Assembly (NCBI GenBank): GCA_002633005.1 | Contig: NMRA01000300.1 | Coordinates: 481,390 to 541,082 of the forward strand | From: Phoronis australis | Taxonomy: Eukaryota; Phoronida; Phoronidae | DNA length: 59,693 nt | Reading direction: 5' to 3' | Shown here: piece after piece, positions 10,191 through 20,694 of the stretch | How positions within the stretch are numbered: position 1 is the stretch's first letter | Layout of the letters: each line of letters starts with the position of its first letter | Translations under genes and position numbers: made by a program | Notes under the pieces: generated by a model | The model's database searches: none | Seen by the model: only the letters and a program-made list of their open reading frames with translations | What the model was told of the DNA's origin: nothing

Positions 10191-11715
10191 ATTTCAGAAA
10201 ATCCCACTGCCAAAAATTGCCGCGAATCAGGTTTCAAACACCTCAGCTTGGTTTAACTATGTATTAATAAACCATAAAAATGGTTCCAAGTTATCAATGC
10301 AATGCGCCCAAATGCGCTGCCTGCGCACGTCTGGTAAAGCGTGTATCATGCAGCTCCTAATTTAAACAAAGGTCTCGCTTTTTAAATCTGGTCCGGTATA
10401 AATATTGCCACAGACCTGGAAATCCAGCGAAACACTTCTACCTTACAAATATGATAATCCCTAGTCTCAGAAAAATTGAGCACCCGGCAAAAGATACTAA
10501 TGATGAAATTCCGGTGATGATAATCACCCACTTTGTTGATTTACTTCACCTATAGTTGGTAAACTGAAGCCCATTCGAGTAAGCACCATGTGGACCCAAA
10601 TGCCATCCCAATATATGATAGAACCCAAAACGCTCAAGTTGCAGTCAAATCAGGATGGGCATAAATAAGGAAATTTACTGTATCAACAGACTGGCCAAAT
10701 AAGAATAAGATACAAAGTATTGCTACAGTGCATACGTGCACAATACTTGGTCTGTTATTTTCCAGCCGTAAATGCATGAACCAATTAGATCACCAATGGC
10801 GAAAAGTTTTCGAAATTAGCTCGATTCTTAGGGAGTCCTATTGCTGCTCTATTTTTTCAAAACTTTATTGTGTTACATTTAATTTATTTTCTGTTCAACT
10901 CAATGAAGCCACTTAATATGAATGCATTCAACACAATTAATGCATTGTAAAAAACAAAAGTTATGCTCTATCAACATTCGACAAAACTCAGGTCAGTACA
11001 CCCCTTTCTTAAAAAATGGGTTAAAAGTTAGAAAGAAAGGACACAAGTTTCCATCAGTTGTAACGTCGATTTTCGACATTGATGTTGGGGATGTCTAGCG
11101 ACAGTAACAAGGAATCGTACGAAGGCGATGATTTTTAAAATTTGATTCGTTTTTGTTTTATGTCTTTTTCCCTACGCTTCAGGATTACTTCTGATTCTAG
11201 GAACAAGAACTGAAAGAGGCAGGGTTCGCGATAACGTTGGAGCACGGTAACAATTATATAAGGTGTTACAACTTCATCGATATTATCATCTCCTCTGTTT
11301 TCATCCAACCTTGCCTGATGAAAACTTTAATGAAGAGGACCTTCAGTACTTGAGTGAGCACGGTATACTGTGTTATTTATGTTGAATTATTCAACGTTTC
11401 TTTTAAGAACCATTTCACGCTTATACCTAAGGCTCATGCACAGTACAACCAACGGCCCTTTTAAGGGCCACTCAACACTTCCCAGAAGAACTGCTCACTT
11501 GAGAATGTTGAATTATAAACACGCAAAGGTTAAACTAGTCAGATCGTTGCAGAGACGCATTTTTAATTCGAACAAAATTAATATTTTTCTAAACCAAAAA
11601 CGTTATATAAGTATCTCTTGCATTCACAGGTACTCCTTGGAATCTGTGCACAAACATGCTTTCGTATTTTTCTCAGTAGGCCTATGTGAACCATAAATCA
11701 CAAACTGTCCGATAA
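10191..11715. other. No gene seen
   Basis: AT-rich DNA with only short frames (the longest near 11370-11696) and no domain or splice pattern I can defend. Confidence 0.4.
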
Positions 11716-11718
11716 CTA

Positions 11719-13122
11719 TGCTGCTATTGCAAAAGGTACCCGCTCATCCAAAACATTTACGACAAACAGATGGCGCTGGATGCAATGATGCTTTACTAAC
11801 AGGTAGCGCTGCTCACAGTCATGCGACATTCTTGTGTGAACTGAATCTTGACCCAGCACATTGACCTACATTCTACAGCTGCTGACGTCACATCGCCGTT
11901 GTGACATGATGAGCTCAGTGCTTCATACCCTCTGACACAGCGCCACCTTCGTTTAGCACTGTGATAGAGTGTAAGTGCTTCACTCTTTTTTTATACTGTC
12001 AGCTGTTATTAATCATGGCCACCAACATGTTTATAGTGCATGGTTCAGTTCGTTAAATAGATACTATATAAGTTGAAACCACTCTCTTTTGCCCTAGTGT
12101 TGATAGAACAAATATTACAGACGTTTCAACTTGGTGAACCATCAGCTGCCGTGCCACGGCCAGTCCGGTCTGCTTGACTGTTGTTGGCTAACGAGACACT
12201 GAATGAAAAAGAAAATATCGCAAGAGAATACAACCTAGCATGTATATCACCATGTACAAGCATAATTTAAAAAAATATAGTGGCTATATTTCAACCTAAT
12301 TAAAATTATGATTGTTGAGTTGCCAATATCTCGCCGGGCGGAAAAGTGGCCGGGCCCGGTTTAGTAGCCACCTTAAAAGCTGGTGGTGTGGGCAACCAGG
12401 CTCATGCTTCCCAAAGGATTGCAACATTGTAGGCTGCAAATTGTAAGATAAATTTCACCTCACACATTTAGGTTTAGTTTGGCTCAAACTTCTGACAGAA
12501 AAATACCCGACAGAATGTTTAATGTCAACACTGCATGGGGGAATTATGTAACAGCTAAACGTGAATTATCAAAACTCTTTATGCATTTTTGACCGAAAGG
12601 ATTAATTTTGGCATGGTAAAATGATTTATTATATGGAGTTTATCGGGTGAACGTTCAAGTACTGACCAATAAGTTCGCTAAAAACTAGACGATTGAAGAG
12701 CAAAAATCGGTTTATTAGACCAACTTATATGTCGCCTCACCATGGTCACGTTCATTGAATTATATTTTACCCCAGCATTTAGGCCGAGGAACCACAACAG
12801 CGTAGATTATTTGAACACTTTCATCTTAATTATATGTTATAAATAGTTATTACAAGAGGGGTTTTAATCATGGAATGTCGGACACAAAGATTTCTTTTCC
12901 ACACAAATTCGCCACTCATCAGGACATACACTTTCTGGTTCATGAACTTTCGTGACCTGTGGCTACAGTCAGCAGCAGCAGAATGTAGGTCAAGGTGCTT
13001 GGTCAAGATTCTCTGGCAGACAGTCTTATCTGAGCGATAAAATGACACGTGATTGATGAGAAGCGACATCTGTTTGTCGTAAAGGTATTGGATGAGCGGG
13101 TACCTTTTGCGCTGCTATTAGG
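11719..13122. mobile_element. Inverted-repeat structure, arms about 170 bp
   Basis: The left arm (11719-11893) and the reversed right arm (about 12955-13122) share AAAAGGTACCCGCTCATCCA, TTTACGACAAACAGATG, and CTTGACC.AGCAC.TTGACCTACATTCT. The roughly 1.06 kb between them has no long reading frame. On the minus strand the right arm continues into a 79-codon frame (12830-13069) of unknown nature that could be a transposase remnant. No target duplication was found. Confidence 0.55.
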
Positions 13123-14408
13123 CAAGCAGACGACATAATTAGTCGGCACCGAAGTTTTGTAATTAATTACCAGTAGCATTGCCAAAAGTACTCAAGATAC
13201 CAACTCTACTACTATTGGAACACTTTGAACAGCGTTTCAAATGCAGAAATTATTATTTTTTTCGTTGTGCTGGATAGTAAAGTAGATGCGAGAATTTCCC
13301 GTCAAAATACACTAACCGGAAACTGCACCAGAAAATTTAGGAGAGTGGCGACGCCTCTTGGGTAGTACGGAAGAAAATGTCGGTGTTGCGAATCTGTTGT
13401 CTATAATTTATGGTCTGACGAATGCCGGCTTAGCAAAGAACTATCCATACGTTCCGGTCTGTGCATGTTCACGGCGTCTCTCTAGTATTTCTTGATCACT
13501 GTATTCCGGTTCAAACTGATAGCCTGTGAAACTTAACGATACACCTAAGAAGTCTTCGTCGGATGAACTCTCGTCTAGAAGTCCGGATTCTGTTGACGTT
13601 CATTTGCGTTCTGTTTCAAAATGAAATATTCCCGTCCTAACCAATGCTTTTATAAAATTGAAACAAAGTATGTCTCATTAAATACAATTTGTAATGCCTT
13701 TGGAGTATTCGTGAGTGCAAATGTTTTGAGAAGCCAGCAATGAGTAAACCGTTGCGTTACCGGCTTCAGATGCAATAAAGGTAATTGACCTGGCACCGAG
13801 GCCGTGTGAGCGCATGCTAATTCAGTGTTTGCTGACAGAAACTGTTGTGAAACAACTCGATTTTCTATTCCACGCCCAGGGGTTAGGGGAATCTTTATTT
13901 ACATATATATTATTCAAATAATGGTTGTCAATGTACAACTTCTGCCCTGACGGTTCTGTGGCCAAAGGGAACCTGAATTCGCCGCCCCGACGGGTAAGTA
14001 GATTTGCAGTTTCGTGGCTAATTCAGCAACATAATCACGTGCACATTACTTCTTTGGCTCACTAGTATACTATTTTCTTGACTGGAAGTTTAGTTTGTGT
14101 TTGTGATGTCTTCAGTCTGGCCGCGACGGGCCTGATCGGGTCCCGAGCCACTGGCAGGGATAGCAAACGTGTCGTGCGTTTAGAACTCAGAAAATCACAA
14201 GGCTAAACAACACAGATCTACATGTAGGTTCTCCTGTCGGAATTTCACGGAAGAATACTTCGAATTTATCTCCGAACAGACCCCAAACTCCCGCTACAGA
14301 ATAGCGGATTTGCAGCGACGCCATATTGAAATTAGGTTAAAATGGTGCATTGTGGGTGCTGTGGTCAGGATTCCGAAAGCGGCCATAGTATCAAGCATAA
14401 TACGCGGT

Positions 14409-14605
14409 ATGAGCGCGAAGAAAACTTACGGCGGATACACTTGTTGTGTTCCTGGCTGCTTCAAAAACAACAAGAGAGATAAAAATCTGAGTTTTTATGT
14501 GTTCCCTGCAAACCAAGAACTTCGTGAAAAATGGATAGACAACATTAGGAGAGCTGGGAGTAAGGGGAGATTTAGAGCATTCAAACCAACGCGGAGCCAT
14601 CTAGT
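14409..14605 (+). CDS. THAP zinc-finger protein, exon 1
   Basis: From ATG 14409 the frame reads MSAKKTYGGYTCCVPGCFKN, then NLSFYVFPANQELREKW and KPTRSHLV before a stop at 14616. The C-x3-C pair, the SF..FP motif and the KW core form the first half of a THAP DNA-binding domain. The second half, CSEHF, is found 250 bp downstream in another frame. A donor (GTAGGC, or GC-type GCAACA) lies within a few bases of the SHLV codons, but joining either to the best acceptor is not cleanly in frame. The exon is therefore either spliced at a non-canonical site or part of a decayed gene. It lies in the centre of the long inverted repeat, where P-like transposons carry such domains. No catalytic transposase region is visible. 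Confidence 0.6.
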
Positions 14606-14852
14606 AGGCAACACGTAGCCCCTCGGTTGGCCATATAGGGGCTACAATACTTCCATTCGCTTTCTGTACTCATTTCGTTACTTCAGTGTATTTTAAACGG
14701 GTCGTGACCGGATTTGGATTACCGATTTCGAGTTTTCACCTCGTCAAAAATACATTCTACTCTTAAAACTATCATTTAAAAAAAAACGCTTACTTTCATC
14801 ATTGGTCCTTTCTACTTCTATATGTATCTTAAGCTTAGTTGTGAGAATTAAG

Positions 14853-15004
14853 TTGACTGTGTGTGCAGCGAACATTTTCCTGGTGGAAAAAAGACGTATG
14901 AGAACAACATTCCGACGGAGTTTCCTCTTAAAATTAACGTCTCTAGTATATCCACGGCGAAAGCTACAAAAGTTAAGCAACCCAAGAAATATCAACTTGT
15001 CTGA
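14853..15004 (+). CDS. THAP zinc-finger protein, exon 2
   Basis: From the acceptor-like AG at 14851-14852 the frame reads DCVCSEHFPGGKKTYENNIP followed by TEFP, and ends with TGA at 15002-15004. VCSEHF supplies the C-x2-H half of the zinc site, and the GGKKTYENNIPTxFP ending is typical of THAP proteins. Joined to the 14409 exon, the spacing from second Cys to third Cys would be about 50 residues, within the family's range. The predicted protein would be only about 110 residues, essentially a bare THAP domain with a basic tail. Confidence 0.55.
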
Positions 15005-15997
15005 AATCGGAGGAGATTTGGAAATCAACGCCAATAGGCCCAATACTGAACATGACGACAGTCGTGCCCTCGGTCACACGGTCACTGATCATAGCTAAGC
15101 TGTGTTTACGAACGAGAGAGAGAGGACTTGCTTGGTATTATAAAGCAAAAAAATGAAACATTGGTTTTAGTTTGCAAATCACTCCAAATGCACACACTAT
15201 CCAGCCTGCTCAAGACATGCCTGACCAGAAGCTATCCCATGAGCCTTAGCGCAGGAAGTAACTCGCACATGCGCAATGTGTAGTTTGTTTGCGCTGCAAA
15301 TCCGCTATTTGGTAATTACCTGGCCTGCCGAACTTTGTAGGCTATTGTGTGCCCAAATACCAACTCGGCCGCCGGGACTGGCACGAACATAAACCAGCTT
15401 GAGTTGGAAACTAAACCTCCAGTGAGCCAAAGAAATAATGTGCACGTAATTATTTATGTGAAGTAGCCACGAAACTGAAAATCTACTTACTTGTCGGGGG
15501 CCACGAAGTTGGGTTCCCCTTCCACAGACCGTCAGGGCAAAGGTTGTACATTAACAATCGTATTTGTATTTCTAAATAAAGATTCCCCTAACATGTGACC
15601 ACAGCATATAAAATCGAGTAATTGTTTTACAACAGCTTTATGTCACCAAACAATGAATTAGCATGCGCTCACACGGCCTCGGTGACTGGTCAATTACCCG
15701 GCTTTATTCATTGCCGGCATCAAAAACCGGTAACGCAGTGGTTTATTCATTCTGATTTCAAATCATTTGCACTCACGAATACTACAAAGGCATTACAAAT
15801 TGTATCTAATGAGACAGACTTTGTTTCAGTTTCATATAAGCATTGGTTTGAGGATAATTCATTTTGAAACAGAACGCAGAATACATTGCAACTCGCCCGG
15901 AGCCAATATCGACATAGTGAAGAGCTCATCCGACGAAGACTTCGCAGGTCGGATCGTTTGGTTTCACAGGCTATCATTTCGAACCGGAATACACTGA

Positions 15998-16276
15998 TCA
16001 AAAAATACTAGAGAGACGCCGTGAACATGCACAGGCAACGGAACGTATGGATAGTTCTTTGGTAAGCCGGTATGCTTCAGAGAAATCACTGTCGACGAAA
16101 TGCCAGCCACAGACACGCAGATGTTTCACGGCCTCATACTTGCTATTAACAGCGTACCTTTCATTCTTCACTACCGCTAGCCACTTCCTAAGCATTTCAG
16201 GCTCTCGAGGAAGTCGAAAATCGACATACCCGCTTTCTATGCAGCTACATGATTCGGACAAGTGGGAACGATGCAC
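15998..16276 (-). pseudogene. THAP-domain gene fragment, minus-strand copy
   Basis: The minus frame contains GYVDFRLPREPEMLRKWLAV, YEAVKHLRVCGWHFVDSDFS and a stop. It keeps the F..LP/LRKW core and the CGWH zinc pair. The N-terminal Cys pair is visible one frame away (RCIVPTC, C-x4-C), so a frameshift separates the two parts. There is no ATG at the start of this frame. The upstream sequence (16290-16440) matches 7256-7405, making this the uninterrupted version of the repeat broken by the 7.4 kb transposon. Confidence 0.65.
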
Positions 16277-16469
16277 CGCAATATAGCGGCATTAACTCTG
16301 CAGACGCACCACTGACGTCTCTGCTTCGTTTCTCATCTTCCTCACAGCTTAACGCGACACCTCTCGGCAAGGTGAGGTCGACCGTATAAGAGGCGATGTG
16401 GATATAGACCGATTAAGGCGGTAAAAAAGACTAATTAAATCGGGTGGCATTCTCCTTTAAGTTATGTTT

Positions 16470-17870
16470 TTGGAGAAGTGAGTAGTCGTTTTAAGCTAAT
16501 CAAAACCAGCAAATGAAGGACCTCCAGCACAAAGGATGTTACCAAAGACTATGTACCGTAGTTGAAGAGCCAGCAAGATTTTATTCACACTTTTGAGTAC
16601 AAATTAATTAACAATCAATTAATGTTTTTTTTAAACAGTTAAGTAAAACAAAAAGTCTTTTCCCATAAGATAGTTTAGTAGCCTTGGACACCATATCTAC
16701 ACCTCAATACGCAATTTTTCTTGGGGTTAGTGGATAAGACAAGGGGAGGGGGTGTTTGTACCCCGAGGACGATAAGACCCTGTTGTAGGAGAGTAACTAG
16801 TTATAGGATCTGAAAAGACAATCACAACTTAGGTATTTTCAGTTTAATTACAATAGAGTTAATTATAATTAATGCCGTTTGGATTTCGAATTTATCATCT
16901 GAAACAATAAACTGTGTTATGAGTCACATTTGTTTCCACTTGATATGCTTCAAGCAGCACAGCTTTAATTTGAAGCCAGCTTAATTAGTTACCCCAGTAT
17001 CTTAACTTAGTATATACGTTTTTGTATCATTGGTAAATTGGTGATATCAGATGCATTTGAAATAACATGTTTTATCCATAGTAATAATCAAAATTGTCTT
17101 ATTTCCTCTTTTATGCAAGTTCATTTTTGAGGGTCTTCTTTTGGGTCAAAACACCCACGTCTTAAATGCAAACATCAGGTAAAATCCAGTCGTAAGGTGT
17201 AGATATAGTATCCGAAATTACTAAACTATATTTTGAAAAAAAGATTTTTTCTTGCACTTAAAAGCTTAAAAAAATCGTAATTGGCCGTTAATTAACACAT
17301 GTCTTAATCAGTTACACAAGAATTTTTCAGGTCATAAGTTGTACTTTTGTTCATTTAATTAAAGTTTTATCCATAATAGTAATAAAAAATCGTGTTTCCT
17401 CTTTTATTAGTTCATTTATGAGGTCTCCTGATCCCTTGGGGTCCAAACATCCCGTCTTATCTACAAACCCCAGGAACAACCGTGTCTTAAGTTGTAGGTA
17501 TGGTGTCTAAGCTATCTTTTGGAAAAATGTTTGTTGCACCTAAAATTTTAAATAAATCGTTAATTGGTTGTTAATTAGTAGCCCTTTTAGTTAATAACCC
17601 TAGGAATTTAGGCGGCTTAAGTTGCATCATTTTAATTTGAGTGGTGATTTGAATGAAATAAACTTGAAACGGATGTTGCACTCAGGATTTTAATTAAATG
17701 GATTTTTGGGTCCTCTTGGATCCCCATCAGAGGCCAAAATCCCTTTCCTTAGGATGGTAGGTGATGTACAACAGAATTACTCAGTCAAACTTTTTGCACT
17801 CAAAAGCGTGAATAAAGTCTTGCTGGTTCTCCAACTAATGGTAAGTACTGCCTGTGACATGAGGTCAACG
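16470..17870. mobile_element. Internally repetitive AT-rich element
   Basis: Roughly 300-bp units recur near 17095, 17390 and 17695, sharing a CTCTTTTAT stretch, a TTTTGAGGGTCTTCTTTTGG-type G/T block, and a TTGCAC(T/C)..AAA..TTAAA block. The final unit (AAAGCGTGAATAAAGTCTTG) reappears reversed at about 16570-16600 (GCCAGCAAGATTTTATTCAC), so the whole has inverted ends. No coding sequence. Confidence 0.5.
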
Positions 17871-18305
17871 TCATTGGTTAGTATCGATGAAAACTACTAA
17901 ACGCCTGCGCTTGTTCCTACGTTTTCCTACTTTTCACTGTACAGTTCCTGCTTTTTTCTACTTTTTTTGAAAATGTGTCCTACTTTCTTCCTACCTTTTT
18001 AACCAAAACTGCTTGAAAGCCTGTAAATAGCACATTTGAATTGTTCATGAAAAAATCAAGAGGTTAGGTTTTTGTATTTTGAAAATTAGGCAAGGAATGT
18101 GACTTTTACAACCTAAAACTTTTGTTTAATGTTGGAACAATATGTTCCTCGTTAATTTTGCTGGGTGTGCAAGAAAAGTGGGTCGATTACCAAACCACCA
18201 GGCAGAGTTGGGTTTTGAGGAAAGCCAATCTCTACCCTGGAGTCTGTTGCTCATAAGAAGTTTGTGCGTCGTACACTGTTAACTCTGATTTATTATCAAG
18301 ATTTG
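17871..18305. other. No gene seen
   Basis: AT-rich, with runs of C..TTTTTTCTAC near 17930. No gene or repeat match noticed. Confidence 0.45.
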
Positions 18306-18307
18306 TT

Positions 18308-18398
18308 GTTAGGTCTACTTGTTGTTAAGTGAATTTGTAGTTAGGTCTACTTGTTGTTAAGTGAATTTGTAGTTAGGTCTACTTGTTGTTATGTCTAG
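18308..18398. repeat. 32-bp tandem repeat, about 2.7 copies
   Basis: The unit is built on GGTCTACTTGTTGTTAAGTG followed by AATTTGTAGTTA, nearly exact between copies. Confidence 0.85.
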
Positions 18399-18838
18399 TT
18401 GCTGCAGAATACTGTGAACATATTCAGCACAGTTGAAGTTTTCTGCAGGTAAACACAACTATACGTCTTGTTTTGAGCAACAGTGACATAAGTGAAGTTA
18501 CGTAAGATGAATTTAAAATAATGAAAGCATATTTTTGTTGGTGTCTGTACCATAGCGTATAGAATTGTTGTGGGCCTTTTTGCGTGGGGACCTTCCACCT
18601 TTATAGTGGCAATAGTGCAAAAAAGCTGACTGTGGGGCTTGCGGGTTACAAAAGCATGCACTTTCTATTTCTATTAAAATTGCAATTTTGGTCAGTGTTC
18701 GTTAGTTCGAAGTATATATAAATAAAGACAAAGGTTAGACATTCTATTATTAATGGACTTAAAGTCACGTGTCTCATAAGGCGCTATTTTTGTGTTGCAG
18801 CTCGCAGATAAGAGAATATCCATAGTATAAAATGCATC
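18399..18838. other. No gene seen
   Basis: AT-rich flank immediately upstream of the GC-rich promoter-like segment. Confidence 0.4.
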
Positions 18839-18839
18839 G

Positions 18840-19130
18840 TTTGCACAAACTCCGTCTCCCCCGCTTCACTACAGACATTTGTTGCGCCCGTTTCGGCACC
18901 ACCTTGATCCCAGTTATTGCACCGGCCCCTTATTTGGATTTGAGGTGTTCTATTTTTTGTCGCGGGCCGTTTTTTCGCGGACGCGGAGGGAGGGTGGCCA
19001 GTTTCGTACTGGCCTTGGTGACGTCAGTCGGTCAGCTCAAAGGCCTGGGTGACGTCACTCCGTCGGCTTTATTTCACTCCCTCCGGATTCTGTCGCGTAT
19101 ATAATTCGTCGGGCCTGTCGCCTCCAAAAT
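18840..19130 (+). promoter_or_regulatory. GC-rich CRE/TATA promoter-like segment
   Basis: A GC-rich island with many CpGs stands out from AT-rich surroundings. It holds two full cAMP-response elements, TGACGTCA at 19019-19026 and 19050-19057, within a duplicated 22-bp module (19011-19032 and 19042-19063) spaced 31 bp apart, or about three helical turns. A TATA box TATATAA at 19098-19104 follows 41 bp after the second CRE, predicting transcription to start near 19130 on the plus strand. The next long plus-strand gene is the 915-codon frame at 20695. Binding by a CREB/ATF-type factor is inference from the motif. Confidence 0.6.
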
Positions 19131-19330
19131 TAATGATGCCTCATTAAAACATTTTTACTCTTCCTTGAGTAAACTTAATTATTTACCCGGGTGTTGAAAA
19201 ATTGGTGTTCTTCAGTTATCCTGCTGCTAAAAATGCGATGCGCCCTTTGGGTGCGCCACTGCGTCACCTATCAGGCCGATTACTATGTTCTTCAATCAAC
19301 TGTAGAAGTTGCGTACATGTCATAACAATC
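19130..19330 (+). other. Possible first (leader) exon
   Basis: Between the predicted start site and a strong donor (ATC/GTAAGTGG at 19331) lies about 200 bp. It would splice over about 1.33 kb to the acceptor at 20658-20659. An ATG at 19235 is open through the donor but leaves phase 0, while the exon at 20660 would need one extra base to join the 20695 frame. So this exon is more likely untranslated, or another donor is used. Confidence 0.35.
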
Positions 19331-20659
19331 GTAAGTGGTTTCATTTCGTTACAAGTTTTTACTATTTTAATACCAAAAAAAAACAATTTCAGAAAATACT
19401 CTCGAGAGATATCGCAAAGTTTTGGGAAATGGCGCGTACGTGCGCGTGTCACGAGATTGCACTGTTTTCAAAACTATGGCAGATACGATTTTCCTTTATT
19501 ACAAAAGGCGGAGAATTACGAAAAATGGCGTTTATTAGATTATTTGTTTATTTGTATAAACGGCTGTAACGGGCACTGTGAATGTCGATTCATACCCAGA
19601 TTCTGCATACACACCTGCAGGTTTTTAGCTCTAAGTTTCACCACGAGGTGACGAGCTGAGCACCCGAGTTGTGTGAAATTTCGGTGTCTAAAGGAGCTCT
19701 ACACACGGCTACCTAGCTGTATGTTGACGACAGCCTTCATAGAGCTAGCTGGCTTTCAACCTCTGTACATACATTTATAATGCAACTTTTGTAAATACAT
19801 CCAGGGGCGGATCCAGGATTTTGAGTTGGGGGGGCACGGGAAATAGAGAATTAGCCAGAATTTTGCCCTTCATTCGCACACTGCCAAATGGAAGCTGGGA
19901 GAATTTTATGGGGGGGGGGCATGGCCCCCTTAGCCTCCCTGTAAATCTGCCACTGACATCTATATAGTTTGTGTACTATACAATATTTCAAATGGATTCT
20001 TAGTTTTCACTTTAAACTTAAGATTATCTGATTACCGCACTTGGTGTTATGGCAGGGTAAAATGTTCTGGAAAGAAATTTGTACTGCCTAGGGGAAGAAT
20101 CCCACAGCCGCACACCTTAATTGCCTACTAAATTCTGACAGGTGACAGAAATTCTGCTTGAAGCTTTGAACACGGTCTCTTCAAGAAGTATTCCTGTCTC
20201 TTGCTATGAACACTCGATTGTTTCACTCTTACAATGTAGGTGTAGCTATTTCCCCTCGGCGTTTCCCACTAGCTTTCACTGAAGGGTTCATTATTTCAAC
20301 TTGTATATTTCACAAACTGAAAATTCTTATAAATTTTATGAAATTAAACTTTACTTGGTATTCAACGTCGTAGAAAATCTTGCCACTGAACCCGCGCATA
20401 TACATGTACGCTTGGCATATAAATGCCGTCATGAAACAACAAGCAAACGCCAGGATAAAAATAAGCTTGTGTACGTGGTATACCCGGTAAATAGGTTTCT
20501 GCTTCGTTGGAAAACTCCTAAATGAAGTGCGTTCTTGATAGGATATTGCAATGGTATTCTTATGTATGTGGCCAACATTTAAAATAGTGATTCACTCTCT
20601 TCAGAGAGAACTTGTGTTTACATATATGCTGTTGATGTAAATATTCTATTTCATTGTAG
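19331..20659 (+). other. Possible intron upstream of the large gene
   Basis: Starts GTAAGTGG and ends TTTCATTGTAG. It contains a miniature hAT-like element (19802-19955) and nothing else I can name. Short frames near 19202-19651 and 20301-20525 have no recognisable domain. Confidence 0.3.
19802..19955. mobile_element. Miniature hAT-like element, GGCGGATCCAGG family
   Basis: Starts CAGGGGCGGATCCAGGATTT, ends AAATCTGCCACTG, and is flanked by exact ACATC duplications (19797-19801 and 19956-19960). Non-coding. Confidence 0.85.
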
Positions 20660-20694
20660 ACTCCAACTGCCGTGTTGAAAAAGACAACGTCCTA

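Larger units (their letters stand above)
13423..16078. mobile_element. Long inverted repeat enclosing a THAP gene
   Basis: The left arm (about 13423-14323) is repeated in reverse at about 15280-16078. Matching landmarks, outer to inner, are AAGAACTATCCATACGTTCC, ACGGCGTCTCTCTAGTATTT, GAAGTCTTCGTCGGATGA, GGCATTACAAATTGTATC in one arm with its complement in the other, ATAAAGATTCCCCTAAC, AGCCACGAAACTG, GTGAGCCAAAGAA, and GCGGATTTGCAGCG next to the centre. The arms differ by substitutions and small indels, so they are not recent. The centre (14324-15279) carries the split THAP gene. The right arm extends outward into a second THAP fragment (15998-16276, minus). Confidence 0.75.

Noticed and set aside
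19202-19651. 149-codon plus-strand frame
   Set aside because: It overlaps the predicted leader exon and runs through a strong GTAAGT donor; composition looks like chance, and no domain is recognisable.
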